15,245 nt of DNA, taken from positions 1 to 15,245 of the forward strand of contig JAMJFQ010000042.1 of the NCBI GenBank assembly GCA_023544605.1. Direction: 5' to 3'. Under the pieces are notes generated by a model. It ran no database searches, was not told the DNA's origin, and was given only the letters and a program-made list of their open reading frames with translations. Shown here piece after piece: positions 15,122-15,245 of the stretch. The stretch is from ANME-2 cluster archaeon (GTDB lineage: Archaea > Halobacteriota > Methanosarcinia > Methanosarcinales > Methanocomedenaceae). How positions within the stretch are numbered: the first letter of the stretch is position 1; each line of letters starts with the position of its first letter. The position numbers and the translations under genes are program-made.

Positions 15122-15245
15122 TCAAATATCTCCCATAAAGGGTAGGCTACTTTAATGCCTGCATTGAGTAGAGCGAAGTACAGATATACTCCCGATGTAG
15201 GCAACATTTCAACCCCCTTACTATTATCAAAGCCGCCATGTTAAT
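15122..15245 (-). promoter_or_regulatory. Upstream region of the acyl-CoA synthetase gene
   Basis: This is the 124-base region upstream of the synthetase, read on the - strand. It has GGGAG just before ATG 15121. A second Shine-Dalgarno-like aggggg precedes an ATG at 15207, which opens a 42-codon frame running into the synthetase (stop at 15079-15081). I see no convincing TATA box or other gene. Confidence 0.35.

Overview
The window reads as a chromosomal segment of a methanogen- or ANME-type archaeon, most likely in the Methanosarcinales or a Ca. Methanoperedens-like lineage. That placement is inference. It rests on a DUF2111 protein, an archaeal-type XPD helicase, a Dbh/Dpo4-type polymerase with a C-terminal PCNA-binding motif, an ACT-domain protein separate from homoserine dehydrogenase, a PUA protein, an Lrp/AsnC regulator, and TATA boxes at leaderless spacing before several starts. 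No rRNA, tRNA, intact insertion sequence or CRISPR array was seen.

Layout. Positions 1-850 are poorly coding: a possible tail of an upstream gene (3-80) and a doubtful or degraded ORF (246-854) with one convincing beta-rich central segment. A DUF2111 gene (872-1216, +) converges on a large UPF0182 membrane protein (1225-3972, -). That gene is divergent from dinB (4058-5131, +), a Y-family polymerase. Next is a 46-residue zinc-ribbon microprotein gene (5168-5308, -), found by reading the gap between larger genes, and the XPD/Rad3-family helicase (5451-7679, +).

A biosynthetic run follows on the + strand: an ACT-domain protein, homoserine dehydrogenase (hom) four bases later, then a PUA-domain protein. 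ACT plus hom probably form a regulated step of threonine/methionine synthesis. On the - strand, 9855-11131 is a compact three-gene unit: an Lrp/AsnC regulator, a small three-helix membrane protein whose start overlaps the regulator's stop, and a cysteine-rich protein resembling V4R/ATC-hydrolase domains. It is divergent from pdxS (PLP synthase, +), and the shared intergenic region carries two spaced inverted repeats that could be operators.

The right end holds a hairpin plus T-tract terminator after pdxS, two unrelated small membrane proteins in divergent orientation, and an acyl-CoA synthetase of the medium-chain/acetyl type (13418-15121, -).

Most of the window is ordinary core genome. The items most worth a second look are the regulator/membrane/cysteine-rich operon with its palindromes, the zinc-ribbon microprotein, the coiled-coil insertion inside the Fe-S region of the helicase, and the eroded region at the left end.
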